Shown piece after piece: positions 1 to 8,738 of a stretch of DNA of 64,000 nt. The notes under the pieces were generated by a model. It saw only the letters and a list, made by a program, of their open reading frames with translations, made no database searches and was not told the DNA's origin. The stretch's first letter is position 1, and every line of letters begins with the position of its first letter. The stretch comes from Nonomuraea muscovyensis (lineage in GTDB: Bacteria > Actinomycetota > Actinomycetes > Streptosporangiales > Streptosporangiaceae): NCBI RefSeq assembly GCF_014207745.1, contig NZ_JACHJB010000001.1:1860001-1924000 (forward strand), written 5' to 3'. The position numbers and the translations under genes were made by a program.

Positions 1-1517
1 GCGCCCGCCAGGCGGTCGAGGACGGCTTGGCCGACGATCTGTTCGAAGATCTGCGGCATGTCGTCGTCGATGAGGTTCAGGACCTCGTCGGGTCCCGGCG
101 GGACCTCGTGGAGATCCTGTTGGAACGGTTCGACTGCGGGTTCACGGTGGTGGGCGACCCGGCGCAGTCGATATACGGGTTCACCGTTCCGAATCCTCGA
201 GAGAGGGCGGGCGAGACCAACCGGTTCTTCGACTGGCTGCGTGCCACCTTCGGAGAGGATCTGGTCGAGCTGCACCTCACCGACAACTTCCGGGCCCAGA
301 CCGAGGAGGCGCGCATCGCGCTGGAGATGGGTCCCTTGCTCAGGGGCATCGCCGAGAAGGGCAACGACGAGACGCCGCTGCACCACGGCATGCTCCGCGA
401 CAAGCTTCGGGACTCACTCAACCTGGGTGCTCTGGAGGCGTTCTCGTTGGAGGCGCTGCGGGACTACGACGGCACCACGGCCGTGCTGTGTCGTACCAAC
501 GGGCAGGCGTTGGTGGTATCGGCAGAGATGCACCACTTCGGCATCCCGCATCGGCTCCAGCGTTCGGCACGTGACCGCGTCGCTCCTGCCTGGTTGGCAT
601 CCCTGTTCGCCGCAACGGACGGGGCGAGCCTCAGCCGGGACAGGTTCTACGAGATCGGGTTGCCGGAAGGCGAGAACCGTGATCTGGTGTGGAGGCACCT
701 CCAGCGGGTGGGCGGGGCGCGTGGTGGGGACCGACATCTCGATCTGGCAAGACTGCGCGCGGCCCTGGCGGGAAGTCGGCTGCCCGACGAGCTCACCGCC
801 CAGCCTCCCTCTCGTCTGGTGGTGTCGTCCTTCCACCGGGCCAAAGGGCTGGAGTTCGACCGAGTGGTCATCGTTGACCCTGGCCCGCTCGTCCCCGAAC
901 GGGACGAGGACCCCGCCGAGGCGGCTCGCCTGCTCTACGTGGCCATGACAAGGCCGCGCAAGGAGCTGCTCTGGCTGGATCCTGTCGACGTCCGCCACCT
1001 TCGCATCGATCGCAGCACCGGACGATGGGGCCGATACGGGTTCCAGTACTGGCGTCGGGACGGTATGGAACTCATCGCCGGTGACGTCCATGCGGACCAA
1101 CCCGCCGGTACCCGCGACTTCACGTGCGAGGCCGGCGAGCTTCAGGACTATCTGCGGACGAAGGTCCTGGCCGGCAGCCAGGTGCTTCTGAAGCGGCTGG
1201 AGACCGACGCGCTCGAGACGGATCAGAGCCCGCCCTATCTGATCATGCATGACCGCCGCCCCGTCGGGACGGCCTCGGAAGGATTCAAAGCCGATCTGTA
1301 CCGGCATCTGAAGACCAGCAAGAGCTTCGTACCGCGGAACTGGCCCCGGTCGATCGACGAAGTCTTCGTGGACGGCCTCGAGACCGTCGCGGGCAGCGAA
1401 TCGGCGGGCATCCGTGCGGGTCTTGGCCCCCACGGCGTTTGGTTGGTGCCGAGGCTCGTCGGTCTTGGCCGGTTCACCTGGGACAAGAAGGAAGATGCCG
1501 GTGACGAAGCACAATGA
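1..1517 (+). CDS. UvrD/Rep-type DNA helicase, 5' end cut by window
   Basis: Superfamily 1A 3'-5' DNA helicase; the frame is open from base 3, so the gene starts left of the window and the N-terminal Walker A motif is not visible. The remaining helicase motifs are seen: motif II VVVDEVQDL (about base 60-85), motif III GDPAQSIYGF, motif IV LTDNFRAQ, motif V FHRAKGLEFD and motif VI LLYVAMTRPRK. Motif VI is followed by a C-terminal extension of about 180 residues with no domain I recognise. The stop overlaps the proposed drmA start by 23 bp, so the two are translationally coupled and this is the first visible gene of a defence operon. Methionine-like codons near base 27 are internal. SF1 helicases are not standard members of the two described DISARM classes, so its place here is an inference from gene order. 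Confidence 0.88.
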   Translation, partial: ARQAVEDGLADDLFEDLRHVVVDEVQDLVGSRRDLVEILLERFDCGFTVVGDPAQSIYGFTVPNPRERAGETNRFFDWLRATFGEDLVELHLTDNFRAQTEEARIALEMGPLLRGIAEKGNDETPLHHGMLRDKLRDSLNLGALEAFSLEALRDYDGTTAVLCRTNGQALVVSAEMHHFGIPHRLQRSARDRVAPAWLASLFAATDGASLSRDRFYEIGLPEGENRDLVWRHLQRVGGARGGDRHLDLARLRAALAGSRLPDELTAQPPSRLVVSSFHRAKGLEFDRVVIVDPGPLVPERDEDPAEAARLLYVAMTRPRKELLWLDPVDVRHLRIDRSTGRWGRYGFQYWRRDGMELIAGDVHADQPAGTRDFTCEAGELQDYLRTKVLAGSQVLLKRLETDALETDQSPPYLIMHDRRPVGTASEGFKADLYRHLKTSKSFVPRNWPRSIDEVFVDGLETVAGSESAGIRAGLGPHGVWLVPRLVGLGRFTWDKKEDAGDEAQ

Positions 1518-4500
1518 GCACTACCGGTTCCGCGGGGAGATGGTCAAGCGGCTTCGGCTCGATCTGCTGGGACCTGTCGATGGCGCGACGGAGACGCTCG
1601 ACGACCTTCCCACCACCTCTTACGCCGCGGGCATTCTCTTTCCACCGCAGCAGGACGAGGAGCGGTTCGTCGGACGCCACGATGTCGAGGAACTGCTCGA
1701 ACGGGCCGACGAGGAACGGCTCGTCCAACAGGACAACGACCAGGCGCCCGCCCTGCTGCCCGTGGACGAGACACCTGACACAGGGGTCTCACTCGCCAAC
1801 AGCCTCGCCCCGTCCTCGATGGGACTCACCTTCGGTGTCGATGCCGCCCTTGCCCCCAAGATCCGCGTGGCAACGTCAGCGGCCGTGTACGAGCCCGTGG
1901 ATGTCGACGGCAATCCCACCAAGGCCCAGCGCGCGGTGCGGCGTACCACCGACGAGCAGAAGCTGCGGTGGCGGCGGCGCGACCTGGAGCTGCCGATCGT
2001 GGAGGTGGACGTCACCGACCCCGGCTCGGTCGTACGGCCTCTCGCGCCGGGTCTGCAGCTCCGCGTCAGGGTACGCCCCGCGGACGCCGACACCGGTGCG
2101 GTATCGGTGACCGCGGCCCTGCTCAATGTGCACGAGTGCGATCCGTACGAGTTGCAGGACCCTTTCTGCTTCTTCCAGCCTGAGCTGCGGGTGTCCAATC
2201 CGGAGGAGGGGACGAAGGCCCTGGTGGAGCGGCCGGTCCCGGTGGGGGCCGACGAGGACGAGATTCGCGCCAATCGCCTCCTGTACCGCTACGCGCCCTC
2301 GTTCGCCGTCGGACACGGCTGCGCGGTCGACTGGGACTGGACTCCTCCGGCTCCTCGTTCCGAGGAACTGCTGCGTGGAGCGCCAGCCCGCGTCTCCGAG
2401 ATATGGACCACTTTCGTGCCCGCCAAGGAGATGCTACTGACCGACTCCAACCCGGAGATCGACGCCTCCGGGCTGGGCATGCTCTACCTGGCCGAGGCCC
2501 CCGACGCGGACGTCCTGGCCTCGCTTCGCCGACTGGCCGCCGGCTATCGCGCCTGGATCGCCGAGCGCGCGGAGGAGGCGCTGCTCCTCGCCGACACGGA
2601 GTATGGCGCCGCCGCGGCCGAGCAGGTACGGCAGTGCGAAGAGACATGCGACCGGGTGGTCGCAGGTATCGAGACGTTGCAGAACGACCCTGTCGCCATG
2701 ACCGCCTTCCGGGCCGCCAATCAGGCGATGGCGCTGCAGCGGGGGCGGACCAACTGGATCAAATCCGGCCGGACCGGGGATGTGGTGCTCGACGGCGCCT
2801 GGCGTCCCTTCCAGATAGCGTTCATGCTGCTCTGCCTCAACGGCATCGTCGATCCGGACCACGACGACCGCCGCGAGGCCGACCTGCTCTGGTTCCCCAC
2901 CGGTGGTGGCAAGACCGAGGCCTACCTGGGGCTTATCGCCTTCACCGTCTTCCTCCGGCGGCTGCGGAACGGAGCTCACGGCGGCGGGGTCACGGCGCTG
3001 ATGCGGTACACGCTTCGACTACTGACACTGCAACAGTTCGAGCGGGCCGCGGCGCTCATCTGCGCCATGGAGACCATTCGCGACAAGCGGCCCCAGGAAT
3101 TCGGCCACGAGACCATCTCCATCGGTATGTGGGTGGGCAACGCCGCCACGCCGAACCGTCTCAAGGAGGCGGAGGCCGGCATCAAGAAGCTGCGCGAGGG
3201 CGGTGAGCTTCAGCAGGACAACCCTGTACAGCTACGCGCATGCCCATGGTGCGGGGTCGAGATGGACGCCTGGCACTACGAAGCGGACGCCACGACCTCG
3301 CACATGCGGATCTTCTGCCCCGACCAGAACTGCGACTTCCGCGAGGCGCTGCCGATCCATGTCGTGGACGAGATCATCTACCGGGTGCGTCCGACGCTCC
3401 TCATCGCTACCGTCGACAAGTTCGCGCAGATCGCCTGGCGCGAGGAGGTCGCCTCGCTCTTCAACCAGGACCTGGCGGGAACACCAGGGCCGGAGCTCAT
3501 CGTCCAGGACGAGCTTCATTTGATCTCCGGCCCTCTAGGAACACTTACCGGGCTCTACGAAACCGCGATCGACGCCGCCGCGGACCAACCCAAGGTGATC
3601 GCCTCCACCGCAACCATCCGCAGGGCGAAGGACCAGGGCCTCAAGCTCTTCAACCGCCGGGTGCGGCAGTTCCCGCCCGCGGGGCTGGATGCGCGAGACT
3701 CCTGGTTCGCGGTGGAGACGCCCGCCGAGGTGAAGGCGTCGCGTCTCTATGTCGGTCTGCTGACGCCGAGCACCAGTCAGGCCACTCTCCTGATCCGGGC
3801 CTACGCGGCGCTCCTGCATCATGCCGAGAAGATCGAGGGGGAGAAGAACGTCCGCGACGCCTATTGGACGCTCGTGGGCTACTTCTCCAGCTTGCGCCTG
3901 CTCGCCGCAGCGGAACTACAGGTTCTGGACGACGTTCAGGACCGACTCAAGCACCTCGCCAAGGACGACGAGGAGCGAACCCGACCCGCCGACCACCTCG
4001 CCGAGCTGACGAGCCGGGTTAAGTCGAGCGACATCCCCAAGCGGCTCAAGGACTTGGAGAAGGGGCTCACCAACGGCGAGCCCTTCGACACCGTGCTCGC
4101 GACCAACATGATCTCCGTGGGGGTCGACGTGGACAGGCTGGGGCTCATGGCGATCACAGGCCAGCCGCAGACCACGGCCGAGTACATCCAGTCGAGCAGC
4201 CGCGTCGGACGTCGTGACCCCGGGCTCGTCGTAGTCCTCTACAACGCCGCTCGCTCGCGGGACCGCTCGCACTACGAGAGTTTCATCCCCTATCACTCGG
4301 CTCTCTACCGCCAGGTCGAGTCGACCAGTGTCACGCCCTTCTCCTCGCGTGCCCGCGACCGTGCGCTGCACGCGGTCCTCGTGGGCATGGGGCGGCTTAT
4401 CTATAAGGAGATGCGGCCGAACGACGCCGCCCGCAGGGTACGCGTGTTCGGACATCGTCTTGAGGAGCTCAAGGACATCATCATGGCCCGGGTACGCGCC

Positions 4501-4749
4501 GTCGACCCCGACGAGGCCGAAGGCACCGAGTCCGACCTGGACTGGATCATCGACGAGTGGATCAAGATGGCCGACAACAACCCGGATCTTCACTACGAGG
4601 CGAAGAAGTCCTTCAAACCGAGCGAACCGCGCCCCGCTGACTCAGCCCTGCTGCGTACCCACTCCGACGAGGACCTCACCGAGGCCTTCCCCACGTTGTG
4701 GAGCATGCGGGACGTGGACGTCGAAGCCGACCTCTATCTGGAGCGCTGA
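1495..4749 (+). CDS. drmA: DrmA-like DISARM helicase
   Basis: Large SF2-type helicase (1084 aa) of the DrmA type, the core helicase of DISARM phage defence. Walker A FPTGGGKT is at residues about 467-474, Walker B is DELH at 672-675, motif III STAT is at 704-707, and motif V/VI (TNMISVGVDVDRL, SSSRVGRR) lies at about 875-907. A four-cysteine zinc ribbon (C583, C586, C608, C613) sits between motifs I and II, as expected for DrmA/DUF1998-associated helicases. The ATG at 1495 is chosen because AAGGAAG lies just before it; it overlaps the preceding helicase gene. A second ATG at 1540 is possible. drmB follows after 3 bp. In DISARM, DrmA acts with DrmB on incoming DNA; that role here is inferred from family and context. 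Confidence 0.88.
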   Translation: MPVTKHNEHYRFRGEMVKRLRLDLLGPVDGATETLDDLPTTSYAAGILFPPQQDEERFVGRHDVEELLERADEERLVQQDNDQAPALLPVDETPDTGVSLANSLAPSSMGLTFGVDAALAPKIRVATSAAVYEPVDVDGNPTKAQRAVRRTTDEQKLRWRRRDLELPIVEVDVTDPGSVVRPLAPGLQLRVRVRPADADTGAVSVTAALLNVHECDPYELQDPFCFFQPELRVSNPEEGTKALVERPVPVGADEDEIRANRLLYRYAPSFAVGHGCAVDWDWTPPAPRSEELLRGAPARVSEIWTTFVPAKEMLLTDSNPEIDASGLGMLYLAEAPDADVLASLRRLAAGYRAWIAERAEEALLLADTEYGAAAAEQVRQCEETCDRVVAGIETLQNDPVAMTAFRAANQAMALQRGRTNWIKSGRTGDVVLDGAWRPFQIAFMLLCLNGIVDPDHDDRREADLLWFPTGGGKTEAYLGLIAFTVFLRRLRNGAHGGGVTALMRYTLRLLTLQQFERAAALICAMETIRDKRPQEFGHETISIGMWVGNAATPNRLKEAEAGIKKLREGGELQQDNPVQLRACPWCGVEMDAWHYEADATTSHMRIFCPDQNCDFREALPIHVVDEIIYRVRPTLLIATVDKFAQIAWREEVASLFNQDLAGTPGPELIVQDELHLISGPLGTLTGLYETAIDAAADQPKVIASTATIRRAKDQGLKLFNRRVRQFPPAGLDARDSWFAVETPAEVKASRLYVGLLTPSTSQATLLIRAYAALLHHAEKIEGEKNVRDAYWTLVGYFSSLRLLAAAELQVLDDVQDRLKHLAKDDEERTRPADHLAELTSRVKSSDIPKRLKDLEKGLTNGEPFDTVLATNMISVGVDVDRLGLMAITGQPQTTAEYIQSSSRVGRRDPGLVVVLYNAARSRDRSHYESFIPYHSALYRQVESTSVTPFSSRARDRALHAVLVGMGRLIYKEMRPNDAARRVRVFGHRLEELKDIIMARVRAVDPDEAEGTESDLDWIIDEWIKMADNNPDLHYEAKKSFKPSEPRPADSALLRTHSDEDLTEAFPTLWSMRDVDVEADLYLER

Positions 4750-4752
4750 CAC

Positions 4753-6600
4753 ATGGCCCTGCGCAACAAGCGCACGAGCGCGCGTGAGAAGGAGATCAAG
4801 AAGTCGCCCATCGGCGCCGTACGACGCGCGCAGCTGATCACCACGTACGGGGTCGGTTCCTTGATCGCGATGGAGGACAAGTCGTACATCGTCAGCGGGC
4901 TCGACACCTGGAAGGACAACTCCCGCTGGGGCGGTGCGCTCTACGAGCCTCGGCTCCAGCACTGGCTGGGCGTCACCCACTTCCAGCTTCCGCCCGCCGA
5001 CGTCCCCACCTCAGGCAACGGCGTCAAGGTACGCATGTTCCCCACCATGTACTCCTGCGGAACGTGCCAGGTGTTGCAACAGTTCAGGAGGTTCAACTCT
5101 CCCGAGGGCAAGAGCATCTGCGGGGCGTGCGAGAAGCCGTTGATCCCCTCCAGATTCGTGGTGGCTTGTGAGCAGGGGCACCTCGACGAGTTCCCCTATT
5201 TCGAGTGGGTACACAAGAAGACCGCGCCGGACGCCGCCAAGGAGCACCGTCTCACTCTGCACAGCACCGGCCGCACGGCTTCGCTGCGGTCTGTCGTCGT
5301 GCGGTGTTCGTGCGGCAAGGAGGCCTCGCTGCAGGGTGCCTTCGGTCGTAGCGCCATGGAGGCGCTGGGCATCAGGTGCAGCGGGCGGCGGCCTTGGCTC
5401 GGACTTGGCACCGAACAGAACGGCTGTCCCGCCGCACCACGCACGCTCCAGCGTGGTTCGTCGGCCGCCTGGTTCCCGATCAACCGGTCGGCCCTGTCGA
5501 TCCCGCCCTGGTCCGACTCGCTCCAGCAACGACTGAACGAGCACTACGCGGCCCTCAACGGTGCCATCAACGACGGTGTTCCAGAACACGCGGTCCTGAA
5601 CCTGATCAAGAACACCGGCATGCTGAAGAACAGCCGCTTCACGGCGAAGGAAGTGCTCGACGCGATCTACGACCGCCGGACTCTGGAATCCAGCGCTCGA
5701 CCGGATTCGGACGCCGAGGCGGGATTCGAGCCGGCCAACGAGCTCAGGAAGGAGGAGTACCAGAAGCTGTTCGACGGTACGGCGAACGCCGATCGCGGGG
5801 ACGACTTCGAATGTGTTCCGCCCGAACGAGACCGCGACGTCCCACCGCCTCCCGGTATCCAGCGTGTGATGTTGGTGAAGCGCCTGCGCGAGGTTCGTGC
5901 CATGCAGTCCTTCACCCGGGTGGAAATGCCGGATCCGGCAGGAGGCGACACCCGGAAGGCAGCGCTCTTCACGGGCGACATCGACTGGTTGCCGGCGATC
6001 GAGGTGAGCGGAGAAGGCGTCTTCTTCACACTTGACCAGCATCTGCTCAGGCAGTGGGAGAGGTGCCCGGGTCCGGTTCAGCGCGCCGGACTGATCAAGG
6101 AGAGGCACGAGGTTCTGCTTCGCCGTCGCGCGAGAGGCGACCGGCCGCTGGACCAGGTGCGGTCTCCGGTCAGCCCTCGCTACCTCCTGCTGCATACGCT
6201 GGCACACATCCTGATCAATGAATGGAGTCTCGACTCCGGATATCCGGCCGCGTCCTTGCGCGAGCGCCTGTACGTGTCCGACGACATGGCAGGCGTGCTG
6301 ATCTACACCGCGACCAGTGACTCGGCGGGCAGCCTGGGCGGCATCGTGGCCCAAGGCGAGCACCGCAGACTGCGGACGTCTCTCGCCTCGGCGCTCTCCC
6401 GCGCGTCCTGGTGCTCACAGGACCCGCCCTGCATGGAATCCGAAGCCTCCGGCGTGGACAGCCTCAATCTCGCCGCCTGCTACGCATGCGTGCTCCTTCC
6501 AGAGACGAGTTGCGAGACCAACAACGTCTTCCTGGACAGGGCCGTGCTCGTCGGTACTCCGGACGATCCACAGACGGGTTTCTTCCAAAGCAGCCAGTAA
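4753..6600 (+). CDS. drmB: DrmB-like DUF1998 protein
   Basis: DrmB-type protein (615 aa), partner of DrmA in DISARM. The N-terminal part has two CxxC pairs (C102/C105 and C123/C126) followed by CEQGHLDEFP (C139, H143), a pattern typical of DrmB. The C-terminal DUF1998 region carries HTLAHIL (H481, H485) and a cysteine cluster (C554, C560, C576, C579, C587) probably binding zinc. The ATG lies 3 bp after the drmA stop, so the two are co-translated. No DrmC (phospholipase D) gene follows: the next gene is a helicase, separated by a hairpin. The biochemical role of DrmB is to form a complex with DrmA (known for the family); nothing in this sequence contradicts that. Confidence 0.88.
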   Translation: MALRNKRTSAREKEIKKSPIGAVRRAQLITTYGVGSLIAMEDKSYIVSGLDTWKDNSRWGGALYEPRLQHWLGVTHFQLPPADVPTSGNGVKVRMFPTMYSCGTCQVLQQFRRFNSPEGKSICGACEKPLIPSRFVVACEQGHLDEFPYFEWVHKKTAPDAAKEHRLTLHSTGRTASLRSVVVRCSCGKEASLQGAFGRSAMEALGIRCSGRRPWLGLGTEQNGCPAAPRTLQRGSSAAWFPINRSALSIPPWSDSLQQRLNEHYAALNGAINDGVPEHAVLNLIKNTGMLKNSRFTAKEVLDAIYDRRTLESSARPDSDAEAGFEPANELRKEEYQKLFDGTANADRGDDFECVPPERDRDVPPPPGIQRVMLVKRLREVRAMQSFTRVEMPDPAGGDTRKAALFTGDIDWLPAIEVSGEGVFFTLDQHLLRQWERCPGPVQRAGLIKERHEVLLRRRARGDRPLDQVRSPVSPRYLLLHTLAHILINEWSLDSGYPAASLRERLYVSDDMAGVLIYTATSDSAGSLGGIVAQGEHRRLRTSLASALSRASWCSQDPPCMESEASGVDSLNLAACYACVLLPETSCETNNVFLDRAVLVGTPDDPQTGFFQSSQ

Positions 6601-6620
6601 GTACCTTGATCATGTGATCG

Positions 6621-6644
6621 CTCCCGGCCTTAGGAGGCCGGGAG
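6621..6644. terminator. perfect hairpin after drmB
   Basis: A perfect 10-bp inverted repeat (6621-6630 with 6635-6644) around a 4-nt loop lies in the 58-bp gap between drmB and the next helicase gene. No T-run follows on the + strand, so it may be an attenuator, an mRNA processing or stability element, or a protein site rather than a full terminator. The next gene's ribosome binding site begins directly after it. Confidence 0.5.
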
Positions 6645-6658
6645 CAGAAGGGGTGGAA

Positions 6659-8737
6659 GTGACGAGACTAGGCATCCATCGTGACTTCCTCCAGGATTTC
6701 GTCCGCCTGGAGCGCTCCGTCCAGCAAAAGGTGGTCGACACCATCCTCAGGTTCGAGCACACCGCCAATGCGGGCGCTCGCCTCGAAAAGATCAACGCTC
6801 GTGACAGCCGGCTGAAGAGCATCCGCATCGATCTGAAGTACCGCGGCATCGTACTGGCCCCCGACTCCGGTGATCAACACACACTGCTGCGGGTCGACAC
6901 CCACGACGAAGCGTACGCCTGGGCTCACAACCGTCGACTGTCGGTGAATGCCGCCACGGGGCACATCGAGATTCGCGACGAGGAGACCATCGACACGGCC
7001 ATCGCGAACCTGACTCGGGGCAGGCCCAGTACCGCCAGGCCGCTCTTCGGCCACGTCTCCGACAGCGACCTCGCCCGTCTCGGCATAGACGATCAGATCC
7101 TGCGCTTCGCCCGGATGGTGACGGATGTCGAGCTGCTCGAGACACTGGCCGGCACCCTGCCGCGTGGCCAGTACGACGTGCTGCTCGGGCTTGCCTCCGG
7201 CATGACCGTCGAAGAGGTCTGGAACGAGGTCGTCGGCTCCGTCAAGCCCGAGCTCTTCGATCCCGAGGATATCTCGGCGGCGGTATCGCGCACTCCTGAC
7301 CGGATCGCTCTGGTCGAAGGACCCGAGGAGCTGATCGAGCTGTTCTCGAAGCCCTTCGCCCGTTGGCGGGTCTATCTGCATCCGCTCCAGAGGGAGGCGG
7401 CCTTGCGTTCCTACTCCGGTCCCGCCCAGGTCCTGGGCGGGCCGGGTACGGGCAAGACGGTCGTAGCTCTGCATCGGGCCAGGCATCTCGCGTCCAGGGG
7501 CGGGCGGGTCCTGCTCACCACGTTCACCTCCACACTCGCCCGGTCGTTGGAGGAGTCACTCCGACTGCTGGAGAACGACGACGAGGTTCTGTCCCGCATC
7601 CACGTCTTGACCGTGGATCAGGTCGCACGCCGAGTCCTCGAACGTCACGACATACGTGTCGGCCTGTTGGGGAGAGACGAGGAGCGGGAAATGTGGCGCC
7701 GAGTCGTTCGGCGCCGAGCATCCGCTTTCGGCGAGACCTTCCTGGCGGAGGAGTGGCGCCAAATCGTTCTCGCCCAGAACGTGACCCATGCCGACGCCTA
7801 CCTGTCCGCTCGTAGGACGGGGCGAGGGCGGCGCCTGGGGGGCGTACAGCGTGCCCAGATCTGGCGCGCGATCTCCGAGTTCGAGGAGCAGCTGCGTGCG
7901 GACAACCTGCACACGTACGAGACCATCTGCGCCGCTGCGGCGAAGCTGCTGGATGCCAGTGAGAGCAAGCCGTACGACCACGTGGTGGTGGACGAGGCCC
8001 AGGATCTCCATCCGGTCCGGTGGCGAATGTTGCGGGCCGCCGTCGCGGAGGGGCCTGATGACCTGTTCATCGCTGGAGACACTCACCAGCGGATCTACGA
8101 CAGCCGGGTGTCTCTCGGCTCCCTGGGCATCCATGTCGCCGGGCGGTCGACGCGTCTCACCGTCAACTACCGAACCACCGCCGAGATCCTCACATGGAGT
8201 TGCGCGATGCTGTCCGGCGAGCGGATCGAGGATCTGACCGGGGATCCTGCCTCACTCACCGGATGTCGTTCTGAGGTGCACGGCCCCGAGCCGGTTTCCT
8301 ACGGCGCCGCCACCCGCAACGCCGAGCTGAACCGTCTGGTGGAGACGGTGCGGGAGTGGCTCGATGCGGGCGTACTGCCCGAAGAGATCGGAGTCGCGGC
8401 CCGATCGGCTCCGCTGGCGCAGGACGCGGCTGCAGCCTTGGAAAGGGCGGGCCTCCCGGTGGAGCACCTGAGTCGGGATCGGACCGGCGGCGAAGGTCGA
8501 GTCCGGACCATGACGATGCACAGGATGAAGGGGTTGGAGTTCCGCTGCGTGGCGGTCATCGGAGCGGGCTCCAATCTTCTTCCTCTTCCCGGTGCCGTCA
8601 CTCCGTTGACAGAGGACGCCGTGACTCATCGGGCTGATCTGCAACGAGAGCGTTGCCTGCTCTTCGTAGCCTGCACCAGGGCCAGGGAAAGGCTGACGGT
8701 CTCCTGGCACGGCGAACCGAGTCCCTTCCTCGCCTGA
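6659..8737 (+). CDS. UvrD-type helicase with RelE-like N-terminal domain
   Basis: SF1A helicase of about 692 aa. Motifs: Walker A GGPGTGKT (lysine about 266), motif II VVVDEAQDL (aspartate about 445), motif III AGDTHQRIYD, motif IV VNYRTTAEIL, motif V HRMKGLEFRC and motif VI LLFVACTRARE. The first ~110 residues resemble the RelE/ParE toxin fold (segments RIDLKYRGIV, TLLRVDTHDEAYAWA) as in known RelE-UvrD fusions; the toxin activity is untested and key catalytic residues are not evident. Start: GTG at 6659 preceded by AGAAGGGG; GTG at 6653 is an alternative. Frames upstream of that overlap drmB and are not credible protein. It ends 1 bp before the end of the convergent kinase gene. Co-directional with drmAB, so probably part of the same defence unit. 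Confidence 0.85.
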   Translation: MTRLGIHRDFLQDFVRLERSVQQKVVDTILRFEHTANAGARLEKINARDSRLKSIRIDLKYRGIVLAPDSGDQHTLLRVDTHDEAYAWAHNRRLSVNAATGHIEIRDEETIDTAIANLTRGRPSTARPLFGHVSDSDLARLGIDDQILRFARMVTDVELLETLAGTLPRGQYDVLLGLASGMTVEEVWNEVVGSVKPELFDPEDISAAVSRTPDRIALVEGPEELIELFSKPFARWRVYLHPLQREAALRSYSGPAQVLGGPGTGKTVVALHRARHLASRGGRVLLTTFTSTLARSLEESLRLLENDDEVLSRIHVLTVDQVARRVLERHDIRVGLLGRDEEREMWRRVVRRRASAFGETFLAEEWRQIVLAQNVTHADAYLSARRTGRGRRLGGVQRAQIWRAISEFEEQLRADNLHTYETICAAAAKLLDASESKPYDHVVVDEAQDLHPVRWRMLRAAVAEGPDDLFIAGDTHQRIYDSRVSLGSLGIHVAGRSTRLTVNYRTTAEILTWSCAMLSGERIEDLTGDPASLTGCRSEVHGPEPVSYGAATRNAELNRLVETVREWLDAGVLPEEIGVAARSAPLAQDAAAALERAGLPVEHLSRDRTGGEGRVRTMTMHRMKGLEFRCVAVIGAGSNLLPLPGAVTPLTEDAVTHRADLQRERCLLFVACTRARERLTVSWHGEPSPFLA

Positions 8738-8738
8738 G

